A stretch of 64,000 nt of DNA from an uncultured Aquimarina sp. (GTDB taxonomy: Bacteria > Bacteroidota > Bacteroidia > Flavobacteriales > Flavobacteriaceae): positions 62,001 to 126,000 of the forward strand of contig CANMLW010000006.1 in assembly GCA_947498705.1 (NCBI GenBank), written 5' to 3'. Of the stretch, positions 1 through 9,000 are shown in pieces (position 1 is the first letter of the stretch; each line of letters begins with the position of its first letter). The position numbers were made by a program, and so were the translations under genes. Under the pieces are notes generated by a model. The model was not told the origin of the DNA and did not search any database. It saw nothing but the letters and a program-made list of their open reading frames with translations.

Positions 1-1329
1 GTAGATTACAAAACCGCTATAAAAGAAGTTAAAACTTCAAATGGTTTACAAGTTTCTTACATAGATAACCCAAATAATGATCTGTTTGATTTAGATATTA
101 TTTTTGATATGGGAAAAGATAATGATAAGAAAGCCTCATTAGCAGCGGGATATTTAGATTATCTAGGAACAGATAAATACTCTCCAGAAGAGTTGAAAAA
201 GGAGTTTTATAAATTAGGTGTTAATTATAGTGTTTCTACAAGAGCAGATAAGACCTATGTGAGTATTTCTGGATTAAAAGAAAACATCGATGCAGGATTA
301 GCTTTGTTAGAGCACTTATGGGGTAATGCAGTTCCTAATCAAGAAACCTATCTAAAATATGTAGATAAAATTGCAAAAGGTAGGACAAACGGCAAGACTC
401 AAAAAGGAAATATTCTTTGGGGAGGACTATATAATTATGGAATGTACGGAGAAAATTCACCGCTGCGTAATATATATACTATTAAAGAATTGCAAGAGTT
501 TGACCCTCAGGAATTGGTTAATAAAATTAAAGAATTACGTGGTTACAAACAACGTATATTCTATTATGGCAAAGATGTGGCATCTGCTGTAGCAGCTTTG
601 GATAAACACCATAAGGTATCTGATGATTTAAAAGACTACCCAGAAAAAGTAGAATATGTAGAAAAGGAAATAGGAGGAAATGTTTACTTTGTAGATTATG
701 ATATGGTACAGAGTGAAATGGTATTTTTGGCAAAGGGTAAAGAGTTTGATGCTAAACAAATGGCAGCTTCATCTTTGTTCAATGAGTATTTTGGAGGTAG
801 TATGTCATCCATTGTTTTTCAGGAAATCAGAGAATCTAAATCATTAGCATATTCGGCGTATGCTGGATATAGTAATGCTAGAGAAAAAGATCATGCAAAC
901 TATATTTATGCTTATGTAGGTACGCAAGCTAATAAAATGCCGCAAGCCATTGATGCAATGATGGAATTGATGACAAATATGCCAGAAGCAGAAAAGCAAT
1001 TTGAAGGAGCTAAGGAAGCGACATTAAAAAGAATAGCCGCAGAAAGAGTTACCAAGTCCAGCATATTTTGGAACTATGAAAGGCTTAAAAAGAGAGGAAT
1101 CGATAATGATAATCGAAAAGAAATGTATGAAACGATCAAAAATATGACTCTAGAAGATCTTAAAACATTTTTTAACGAGAATATTAAAGGAGAAAACTAT
1201 AATGTTATGGTGATCGGAAACAAGAAAGATGTTGATATGAAAGCCTTGGCAAAATTAGGAGAAGTAAAAGAAATGGATATAGATTTTCTTTTTAATTATG
1301 AAAAGAAAAAAGAAGATATAAAGCTATAA
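1..1329 (+). CDS. M16 family zinc peptidase, C-terminal part (5' end outside window)
   Basis: The reading frame is open from base 1, so the gene starts upstream of the window; an internal ATG at 109 is not the true start. The visible 442 residues match the second, non-catalytic half of insulinase/pitrilysin-type (M16) peptidases. The typical C-domain segment is present (FGGSMSSIVFQEIRESKSLA, with the arginine and serine-rich turn), followed by YSAYAGYS. The HxxEH zinc site would lie in the missing N-terminal half. Flavobacterial M16 proteins of this kind are periplasmic or outer-membrane-associated. An 11-bp perfect hairpin follows the stop codon. The family call is firm; the substrate is unknown. 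Confidence 0.85.
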   Translation, partial: VDYKTAIKEVKTSNGLQVSYIDNPNNDLFDLDIIFDMGKDNDKKASLAAGYLDYLGTDKYSPEELKKEFYKLGVNYSVSTRADKTYVSISGLKENIDAGLALLEHLWGNAVPNQETYLKYVDKIAKGRTNGKTQKGNILWGGLYNYGMYGENSPLRNIYTIKELQEFDPQELVNKIKELRGYKQRIFYYGKDVASAVAALDKHHKVSDDLKDYPEKVEYVEKEIGGNVYFVDYDMVQSEMVFLAKGKEFDAKQMAASSLFNEYFGGSMSSIVFQEIRESKSLAYSAYAGYSNAREKDHANYIYAYVGTQANKMPQAIDAMMELMTNMPEAEKQFEGAKEATLKRIAAERVTKSSIFWNYERLKKRGIDNDNRKEMYETIKNMTLEDLKTFFNENIKGENYNVMVIGNKKDVDMKALAKLGEVKEMDIDFLFNYEKKKEDIKL

Positions 1330-1352
1330 ACTAATAAACAATCTTTTGTTTA

Positions 1353-1383
1353 TAAACCCTGTGAGAAATCACAGGGTTTATTG
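1353..1383 (+). terminator. Hairpin after the M16 peptidase gene
   Basis: A perfect 11-bp stem (TAAACCCTGTG at 1353-1363 and CACAGGGTTTA at 1370-1380) with a 6-base loop lies 23 bases after the stop codon. The T-tract is weak (TTGTTG). Confidence 0.7.
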
Positions 1384-1413
1384 TTGAAGACCTATTTGTA
1401 ATTCTTATATTTG
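1384..1413 (+). promoter_or_regulatory. Candidate Bacteroidota promoter for fabG
   Basis: TATATTTG at 1406-1413 fits the TAnnTTTG -7 element, and a TTG at 1384-1386 lies 19 bases upstream at the -33 position. This leaves a leader of about 50 bases before fabG. Based on pattern only. Confidence 0.4.
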
Positions 1414-1470
1414 AAATCACATTTCATTATATAACCTGGTATATATACCAACAACATTTAAATAGTTAGA

Positions 1471-2217
1471 ATGAATCTTTTACAAGGTAAAACCGCTATT
1501 ATCACAGGAGCTACCCGTGGTATTGGAAAAGGAATAGCAGAGATTTTTGCACAACAAGGTGCAAATGTTGCTTTTACATATAGCTCTTCTGTAGAAGCAG
1601 CAAATGCATTAGAAAAAGAATTAAACGAAAAAGGTATCAAAGCAAAAGGATACCAAAGTAATGCCGCAAATTATGATCAGGCACAAGAATTGGTTGCAGA
1701 TGTTATAGAAACTTTTGGGAGCATTGATGTTTTGGTAAATAACGCAGGTATTACCAAGGATAATCTTTTAATGAGAATGAGCGAAGAAGATTTTGATAAT
1801 GTGATAGATGTAAACCTGAAGAGTGTTTTTAATATGACCAAAGCGGTGCAAAGAACGATGTTAAAACAACGTAAAGGTAGTATTATTAACATGAGCTCTG
1901 TAGTAGGTGTTAAAGGTAATGCTGGACAGGCGAATTATGCTGCTTCAAAAGCTGGGATTATTGGATTTTCAAAATCGGTTGCATTAGAGCTTGGGTCAAG
2001 AAATATTAGAAGTAATGTAGTTGCACCGGGATTTATTGAAACCGAAATGACAGGAAAACTGGATGAAAAAGTAGTAGAGGGATGGCGAAACGCAATTCCT
2101 TTAAAAAGAGGAGGAAATCCAGAAGATATAGCGAACACATGTTTGTTTTTGGCAAGTGATTTAAGCGCCTACGTTACTGGACAAGTCATTAATGTAGACG
2201 GAGGAATGCTTACCTAG
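1471..2217 (+). CDS. fabG: 3-oxoacyl-[acyl-carrier-protein] reductase FabG
   Basis: A short-chain dehydrogenase of 248 residues, the usual FabG length. It would catalyse the NADPH-dependent reduction of 3-oxoacyl-ACP in fatty acid elongation in the cytoplasm. The cofactor motif TGATRGIG is at residues 12-19 and the NNAG motif at 90-93. The catalytic Ser is about residue 143, and the YAASK motif gives Tyr156 and Lys160. The C-terminus DLSAYVTGQVINVDGGMLT is typical of FabG and sets it apart from many other SDRs. A separate promoter and an upstream terminator suggest its own transcription unit. A different SDR substrate cannot be fully excluded. Confidence 0.9.
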   Translation: MNLLQGKTAIITGATRGIGKGIAEIFAQQGANVAFTYSSSVEAANALEKELNEKGIKAKGYQSNAANYDQAQELVADVIETFGSIDVLVNNAGITKDNLLMRMSEEDFDNVIDVNLKSVFNMTKAVQRTMLKQRKGSIINMSSVVGVKGNAGQANYAASKAGIIGFSKSVALELGSRNIRSNVVAPGFIETEMTGKLDEKVVEGWRNAIPLKRGGNPEDIANTCLFLASDLSAYVTGQVINVDGGMLT

Positions 2218-2285
2218 TAACAGGTTTTAATTAATATATTAGTTTTTTCATCTAGACTATATATTTTGATCACTAATTTCAAAAG

Positions 2286-4313
2286 ATGCAAACACAAACA
2301 GTTTTACTGATCATTATCGCTTTTATAATAGCACTTTGTATAGCGTTATTTCAGTATTTCTATAAAGCAAAAAGCAGGAAGAAAAATATCTTGCTTTTTG
2401 CTTTTTTACGTTTTTTAAGTGTTTTTACTTTATTGGTATTGTTAATTAACCCTACCTTCAAAAAAAACACTTATTATACAGAAAAACCTACCTTGGTAGT
2501 GGCTGTAGATAATTCGTCTTCAATTAAGTTTCTAAAAAAGAATCAACCTTTATCACAGTTTGTAAACCAATTAGGAACGGTAAATACACTTAATGAACGA
2601 TTTGATCTACTATATTATTCGTTTTCAGATAAATTAAAAGATTCATTAGCACTTTCTTTTGACGGGAAACAAACAAATATTTATACTACGTTAGAAGAAT
2701 TAGATCAGGTTTATAAAAATACAATTGCACCGGTGATGCTTCTTACAGATGGTAACCAAACATATGGAAAAGGATATGAGTTTACCTCTGATTATAAACA
2801 AGCAATATACCCCGTTGTAATAGGAGATACAATATCTTCTATTGATAGTAAAGTTCAGCAACTTAATGTTAATCGTTATGCTTATCTAAAAAATAATTTT
2901 CCTGTAGAGACAATTTTGACTTATTCTGGTGATGAAGATGTTAATACTACGTTTCAGGTAAAAATGGGAGAAACAGTCGTTTTCTCACAGCCTGTTACTT
3001 TTACAAAAAATGATAATTCTAAAATAATTGATTTTGTACTACCTGCAAGCAAAGTAGGAGTAAATCAATATACTGCAAGAGTGCTTCCCTTGGACAAGGA
3101 AAAGAATAAAATCAATAACAGCAAAACTTTTGCAGTAGAGGTGATTGATCAAAAGACAAGTATACTTTTGGTTAGTGATATGGTGCATCCAGATTTGGGA
3201 GCTATAAAGAAAAGTGTAGAAAGTAATGAAAGAAGAAGTATAACATTACTTAAACCTAATGAAGTTAAGGATATTGACGAATACCAATTAATCATTTTGT
3301 ATCAGCCTACTACAAAATATAGAGGTGTTTATGAAAAAATAAGGGCTCAAAAAAAGAATTGTTTCACAATCACAGGTGTAAAAACAGATTGGGTATTTCT
3401 TAATGGAATACAAAATAAGTATACTCAAGAGATTACCAGGCAAACAGAGTATTATTTGCCTGAATTTAATCCTAATTATGGAGTATTTCTTCAGGATGAT
3501 ATCGGTTTCAAAGAATATCCTCCTTTAATTGGAGCTTTTGGAGATACCAAAGTTCATGCAAATCACGATCGTTTATTGTATAGGTCAATTAATAATATAG
3601 ATACCGAAGATCCTTTATTGATAACTATAGAAGAGGGAGAATTAAGAGAAGCAGTTTTGTTTGGAGAAGGTATCTGGAGATGGAGAGCACAGAGCTATCT
3701 GAATGAGCAAAAATTTGAAAACTTCGATGATTTTTTTGGCAAACTGATACAATACCTAGCGTCAAATAAAAGAAAAAGTAGGCTAAATACTTTTGCAGAA
3801 TCTTTTTATTATGGCAATACCAATATTATTATTAAAGCAGAATACTTTACCAAAAATTATGAATTTGATCGAAGAGGTAGTTTACAAATTTTTGTAAAAA
3901 ATAAAAAAACAGAAGCTTCACAGACGATCCCAATGTTGTTGAAAAACAATACTTATGAAGTAGATGTTAGTAATTTGACTGCAGGAGATTATGACTACAC
4001 GGTTACTACCTTGGGAGAAAATATTTCAAGTTCAGGAAGCTTTTCTATTTTAGAATATAATGTAGAACAACAATTTCTTAGTGCAGATGTAACAAAATTA
4101 AGGCAGTTGGCTACTAATACTAAAGGAAAATTGTATCATTTAGATCAGATGGATGCTATTGTACAAGAATTATTACAAGATCAAAGATATCAAGCAATTC
4201 AAAAAAATAAAGAAAATGTGGTATCTTTAATAGATTGGAAATACCTTTTAGGGCTGCTTATTATACTTCTGTCTGTAGAATGGTTTGCAAGAAAATATAA
4301 CGGACTTATTTAA
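2286..4313 (+). CDS. VWA-domain-containing membrane protein
   Basis: 675 residues. Two N-terminal membrane segments (about 4-26 and 36-58) are followed by a von Willebrand factor A-like region. The MIDAS-type motif DNSSS is at residues 75-79 and a MLLTDGNQ strand follows. The middle (about 290 onward, ILLVSDMVHPDLG) resembles the glutamine-amidotransferase-like fold seen in related Bacteroidota proteins. A third hydrophobic helix lies near the C-terminus (about 650-667), so the bulk is probably periplasmic between two anchors. The SPFH protein starts 20 bases downstream, which suggests co-transcription. The family is conserved in Flavobacteriia but I know of no assigned function. Confidence 0.75.
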   Translation: MQTQTVLLIIIAFIIALCIALFQYFYKAKSRKKNILLFAFLRFLSVFTLLVLLINPTFKKNTYYTEKPTLVVAVDNSSSIKFLKKNQPLSQFVNQLGTVNTLNERFDLLYYSFSDKLKDSLALSFDGKQTNIYTTLEELDQVYKNTIAPVMLLTDGNQTYGKGYEFTSDYKQAIYPVVIGDTISSIDSKVQQLNVNRYAYLKNNFPVETILTYSGDEDVNTTFQVKMGETVVFSQPVTFTKNDNSKIIDFVLPASKVGVNQYTARVLPLDKEKNKINNSKTFAVEVIDQKTSILLVSDMVHPDLGAIKKSVESNERRSITLLKPNEVKDIDEYQLIILYQPTTKYRGVYEKIRAQKKNCFTITGVKTDWVFLNGIQNKYTQEITRQTEYYLPEFNPNYGVFLQDDIGFKEYPPLIGAFGDTKVHANHDRLLYRSINNIDTEDPLLITIEEGELREAVLFGEGIWRWRAQSYLNEQKFENFDDFFGKLIQYLASNKRKSRLNTFAESFYYGNTNIIIKAEYFTKNYEFDRRGSLQIFVKNKKTEASQTIPMLLKNNTYEVDVSNLTAGDYDYTVTTLGENISSSGSFSILEYNVEQQFLSADVTKLRQLATNTKGKLYHLDQMDAIVQELLQDQRYQAIQKNKENVVSLIDWKYLLGLLIILLSVEWFARKYNGLI

Positions 4314-4333
4314 AATTTAAACTCAAAATTATC

Positions 4334-5149
4334 ATGGAAAAATTACCAAAAATAGGGTTGCCTATTTTAATTCTAATTGTATTAGGTATTGTTTTTATAT
4401 CAAAATCTACTGTCACTATCGGTTCTGGAGAAGCAGGAGTGTTATATAAAACTTTCGGCGGAGGGGTTGTAACTGACGAAGCACCTTTGGGAGAAGGGTT
4501 TCATTTGGTAGCACCCTGGAACAAAGTAATTGTTTATGAAGTAAGACAGCAATCTATTTCAGATAAAATGGCTGTTTTGTCAGTAAATGGATTAGAGATT
4601 CAGGTAGATGGTACGGTTTGGTTTCAACCAGAAAGTAACAATCTTGGTAAATTGCATCAGGAAAAAGGAAAGGATTTTGTAAGTAGAATTTTGGCACCAG
4701 CAATTAGTGCAGCAGCACGAGAAGTTGTGGGAAGATATACACCAGAACAACTTTATTCTAGTAAAAGAGATATCATACAGAAAGAAATTCTGGAAGAAAC
4801 GCAGAAAGGGGTTCAAAATCAATATATTCAGGTAAATAAAGTTCTTGTGAGAGATGTTACATTACCACCAACAATCAAGGAAGCGATTGAACGTAAATTA
4901 AAACAGGAACAAGAAGCTTTGGAATATAAATTTAGAATCGAAAAGGCTAAAAAAGAAGCCGAAAGACAAAGAATTGATGCAGAAGGAAAAGCTGCGGCAA
5001 ATACAATTCTAAGCGCATCATTAACAGATAAGATACTTAAAGAAAAAGGTATTGAAGCAACCTTAGAGCTTGCTAAATCAACAAATTCGAAAGTAGTAAT
5101 CGTAGGTTCTGGAAAAGAGGGGATGCCACTTATTTTAGGGAATCAATAA
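4334..5149 (+). CDS. Prohibitin-like SPFH/Band 7 membrane protein
   Basis: 271 residues. A single N-terminal membrane helix at about 8-24 is followed by a Band 7 domain (VTIGSGEAGVLYKTFGGGVV onward). The charged helix at about 185-225 is rich in Glu, Lys and Arg and likely forms a coiled coil (KLKQEQEALEYKFRIEKAKK). The C-terminal tail GKEGMPLILGNQ resembles mitochondrial prohibitin tails. SPFH proteins form ring-shaped membrane scaffolds that regulate proteases and membrane domains. It follows the VWA-protein gene by 20 bases and ends just before a strong terminator, so the pair is probably one operon. The exact partner is unknown. Confidence 0.85.
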   Translation: MEKLPKIGLPILILIVLGIVFISKSTVTIGSGEAGVLYKTFGGGVVTDEAPLGEGFHLVAPWNKVIVYEVRQQSISDKMAVLSVNGLEIQVDGTVWFQPESNNLGKLHQEKGKDFVSRILAPAISAAAREVVGRYTPEQLYSSKRDIIQKEILEETQKGVQNQYIQVNKVLVRDVTLPPTIKEAIERKLKQEQEALEYKFRIEKAKKEAERQRIDAEGKAAANTILSASLTDKILKEKGIEATLELAKSTNSKVVIVGSGKEGMPLILGNQ

Positions 5150-5174
5150 TTTATAAATAATAATAACTTGTTTA

Positions 5175-5208
5175 AAACGGTAAAGAGTAAATCTTTACCG
5201 TTTTTTTT
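5175..5208 (+). terminator. Rho-independent terminator after the SPFH gene
   Basis: A perfect 12-bp stem (AAACGGTAAAGA at 5175-5186 and TCTTTACCGTTT at 5192-5203) with a 5-base loop runs into a T-tract ending at 5208. Confidence 0.9.
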
Positions 5209-5384
5209 GCAATTATATTTGATGAAATGTATTGTAAATTTAACAATCATTTTGGCAAGAATTTTTTGGATGTTTTTTGATCAAAAGCTAGCATCATTTC
5301 ACCAAAATTATGTGGCATTTATGATTTTATAAGTGTGAAGTTAAGATTTTGTTAAATGGTTGGTTTACAGGTGTATAATTCTCT

Positions 5385-5454
5385 TGTTGGTTTATATAGT
5401 ATTGGGTTGTGGTATTTTTGTGCAAGAAAATAGTATGTGATTATCGTAATTTTA
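5385..5454 (+). promoter_or_regulatory. Degenerate copy of the protease-array promoter box
   Basis: GTTGGTTTATATAGTATTGG at 5385-5404 matches the core of the 45-bp box seen upstream of the other array genes. The -7 element has decayed to TAATTTTA at 5447-5454 (TAACTTTG elsewhere). A TTAACACAAAATTT leader before an ATG at 5481 is also recognisable. It belongs to the broken gene at 5481 rather than directly to the protease gene 600 bp downstream. Confidence 0.5.
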
Positions 5455-5480
5455 CTTCATTAACACAAAATTTAACTAAT

Positions 5481-5966
5481 TATGAATTATTCACACAAAC
5501 TATTGGGTAATTCGCATATTGTTACTCATAACAATAGCGATTACGAAATTCCCTTCTGACCACTATTTTTGTTCTTTTGAGAAAAGAATACAAAATACTA
5601 AAAGATAGCCGATAAGATTCAAAGAGGTTAAGAGACTTTATCATTTGATACGGATATTCTTATTAAGAAATAGAGGTTTATAACTGCCATTGCTTAGGCT
5701 GGTAAGCCAGTTTAAAGTGATACAAGTATCTCTTTACGTATTCATTTAAAAATCAAACTACACTTGATATTTTAATCATGGATATTATTGAGTCACAGTA
5801 AATATATACGATTTCTTAGAAAAAGAATTGATTCGTAAAGAATACAAAGAAGCCTATATAAAATACTTATCCGCTAATAAGTTGAAACTACTGGAAACTA
5901 GTTCGTTAGAATTCTGTCTAATGAAATAAACCAAACACTTACATTATAAAATTAAACCAGAGTTAG
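5481..5966 (+). pseudogene. Decayed secreted-protein gene remnant (copy 1)
   Basis: An ATG in the standard position after the array leader begins a frame (MNYSHKLLGNSHI...) that stops after 25 codons. The 3' end (about 5845-5966) aligns base by base with the end of the remnant at 10471-10942: both share AGAATACAAAGAA, CTGGAAACTA, TTAGAAT and ACCAAACA, and both run into AAAATTAAAC. In the second copy this part still translates as a T9SS-sorting-domain-like tail. The start resembles the M43-type genes (ATG, then AAyTAT or similar, then CACAAA). It is most likely what is left of a deleted array member; the middle is unrecognisable. Confidence 0.5.
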
Positions 5967-6074
5967 AGAGTATAACAAACTGTCTTAATATCTTATATGT
6001 TACCACTCTTGAATTAAGTTGAGAATGGTGTACATATTTTTATAGATATAATAAGGACTATTAAAAATTAAATC

Positions 6075-9000
6075 ATGAAAAATCATCTTACTTTACTCCT
6101 AGGAGTATTTATAACTGTTTGTGGTTTCTCGCAAACCAAATTATGGACGGAAAACATTTCTTCCGCAAAGAGTAATACAGAAACTTCAAATCAAATCACA
6201 TACAATCTTAGTGTGGAGAAATTTAAAGAAGTTTTATCTAAATGTCCAAAAAGATTCGATTCGTTTGGTCAATCGAATGTCATTATCACACTTCCTACTG
6301 AAGATAATAAATTTAAAGAATATCGCGTAAAGGAAACTAGTGTTTTACATCCAGATTTAGCCAAGAAATTCCCAAACATTAGATCATATGTGGGTACATC
6401 TGTTAGTGGAGACAATGAAGTAGTGTACTTTAGTTTGGGGCATAATAACTTTAGGGCTATGATTATGAATTCTGATGCTACCATAACCAATATCAAACCT
6501 ACTTCTATTCATAGTAAAGCGTATATGGTTACTTCAAAAATGGAGGGATCAGCACCAATTAGCTGTCAAGTGACTGATAATGTAGTCGGCCCTTTTTTAG
6601 AAAAAAGTACAAAGCAAGTTGAAAAATTAAACAAAGCAAGAAGAGACGCTAATGATAGTCGTGTTAGAGTCTACCGAATGGCTATAGCAGTAACGGGAGA
6701 ATTGTCTAAAATTTATACTGATAAGGCAGGCGTTACAAACGGGTCAACTCAGCAAAGAAAAGCCGCAGTACTTTCTGAGTTGAATGAACTTATGACAAGA
6801 GTGAACGCGGTTTATGAAAGAGATCTAGGAACTACGTTTGAGTTAGTGCCTAGTATTCAGAATTCCATTTTTCTTGACCCAGTAACTGACGGTTTTACGC
6901 ATGGTAATACTTCAGCATCAGTAAATGAGGTTCAAGCTATTCTTGATGCTACGATTGGTAACTCTAATTATGATATTGGTCATGTTTTAGATTCAGATGG
7001 GACTGGGCGTGGAGCTTTAAGAGCTGTATGTAATGATAGTAAAAAAGCAGAAGGAGCTACCGGAGCACATCCTTTCACATCTGTCAATGAGTATTTCTAT
7101 CGCACATTCGTTCATGAAATAGGGCATCAATTCGGTGCTAACCATTCGTTTAATAACTCATGTGGTGGTAATCGTTTGGATGAAGGTGCTGTTGAACCAG
7201 GAGGAGGTAATAGTATCATGGCATATCAAGGCTGTGCTCCTAATTATAATTTAAGATTGTCATATGTTTTTTTTCATGCAAAACAAATAGATGAAATGTG
7301 GAATCATATTTTAAGCGTTCAGAGTTGCGCTACCCTAAGATCTATAGGTAATAGCGCACCAGTAGCTAGTATAGGAGGTAATTATACGATTCCTAGATCT
7401 ACTCCATTTATATTAAAAGGGTCTGCTACCGATGCTAATGCATCTGATCAACTAACGTATACCTGGGACCAAATGGATAAAGAAATAGCTCCGATGCCTC
7501 CTCGTGCTACGTCAACTAACGGCCCTGTATTCCGTTTTAAACCTCCTTCAACATCTCCAATTAGGTATATGCCTGACATTTCTACTGTAAAAGCAGGAAA
7601 TTCTTCTTCAGAATGGGAGGTAACACCTTCTGTTTCCAGAACTATGAATTTTAGATTTACTGTAAGAGATAATCACCCAGGAGGAGGTAATACAGACTCT
7701 AGGGATGCTGTTATTACTGTAGCTGGAAATGCCGGTCCTTTTGTGGTAACTTCTCAAAACAATAGATTTGATGCAGCAATAGGTTCTACGCAAACAGTAA
7801 CCTGGAATGTAGCAGGAACCACAGGAAATGGTGTAAATGCAGCGAATGTAGATATTTTATTGTCTACAGATGGTGGAAATACATATCCAATAACCTTAGC
7901 TTCTGCAGTACCTAATGATGGATCTCATCAAGTTACGATACCAAACAATGAAGGAGGTGTAAATAGAATTATGGTAAGGGGTACGAATAATATCTTCTTC
8001 GATATTACCAATGCTAATTTTAGTATCACCGATGGAAACTCTGATCCTATGCCTACCAATTATTGCGCTGCGGGTTATCAAGGTACAAATTATATAGCCG
8101 AAGTTATCTTTGCTGATATCAAGAATAAAAGTGAAAATGGAGGATATTCTGATTTTACAAACCTGGGAACCAATGTTGTTAAAGGTGAGTCTGTTACATT
8201 AACAGTTAATCCAGGAATTGAATCCTGGGACCCTAATTATTTTGGAGCTTGGATTGATTGGAATAAAGATGGAGATTTTGAAGATGCTGGTGAAGAAGTT
8301 TTATCAGCAACCAATGGAGCTGGTGGTGTAACAACAACGGTGGTAGTTCCAAATACTGCAAAAAATGGAGCAACCAGATTAAGAGTACGTTACAAAATAC
8401 ATACTGCCCCTGATCCTTGTGGGACAGCAAGAACTAATGGTGATGAAGTAGAAGATTATTTCGTGTTTGTTAAAGGAAGTGGTACAACAAACCCAACTTG
8501 TAATGATGGTATTCAAAATGGAAATGAGACAGGTGTAGATTGTGGTGGTCCTGATTGTAACCCTTGTACAACCGATCCGACTTGTAATGATGGTATCCAA
8601 AATGGTAATGAAACCGGTGTAGATTGTGGTGGTCCTGATTGTAATCCTTGTACAACCGATCCAACATTACCAACAGGTTATTGTAATGCCGGAAGCCAAG
8701 GGACCAATTATATAGCAACAGTTACATTTGGTAGTATTAATAATACGAGTCAAAATAGTAGCTATACAGATTTTACCGCTCAAAGTACGAATGTTAGTGC
8801 AGGACAAACCTTAACATTAACCGTTACTCCAGGAATTACAGCTTCTAATTGGTCGTCTAATGTAGTGGGTGCCTGGATTGATTGGAATAGAGATGGAGAT
8901 TTTACAGATGCTAATGAGCAAGTTTTAATGAAAACCCCAGGTACTGGTGGTGGAACAGCTTCAGTTACCGTTCCTAATAATGCGCAATCAGGAGCAACTA

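Larger units (their letters stand above)
5150..6074. other. 925-bp spacer with terminator and decayed gene start
   Basis: Besides the terminator it holds a degenerate copy of the protease-array promoter box, a short broken start of a secreted protein and a degraded C-terminal segment. These are listed separately. No intact reading frame of convincing length is present. No strong promoter was seen directly upstream of the gene at 6075. Confidence 0.7.

Noticed and set aside
371..733. Short frames on both strands within the M16 gene
   Set aside because: They overlap a continuous coding frame with clear family motifs and are shadows.
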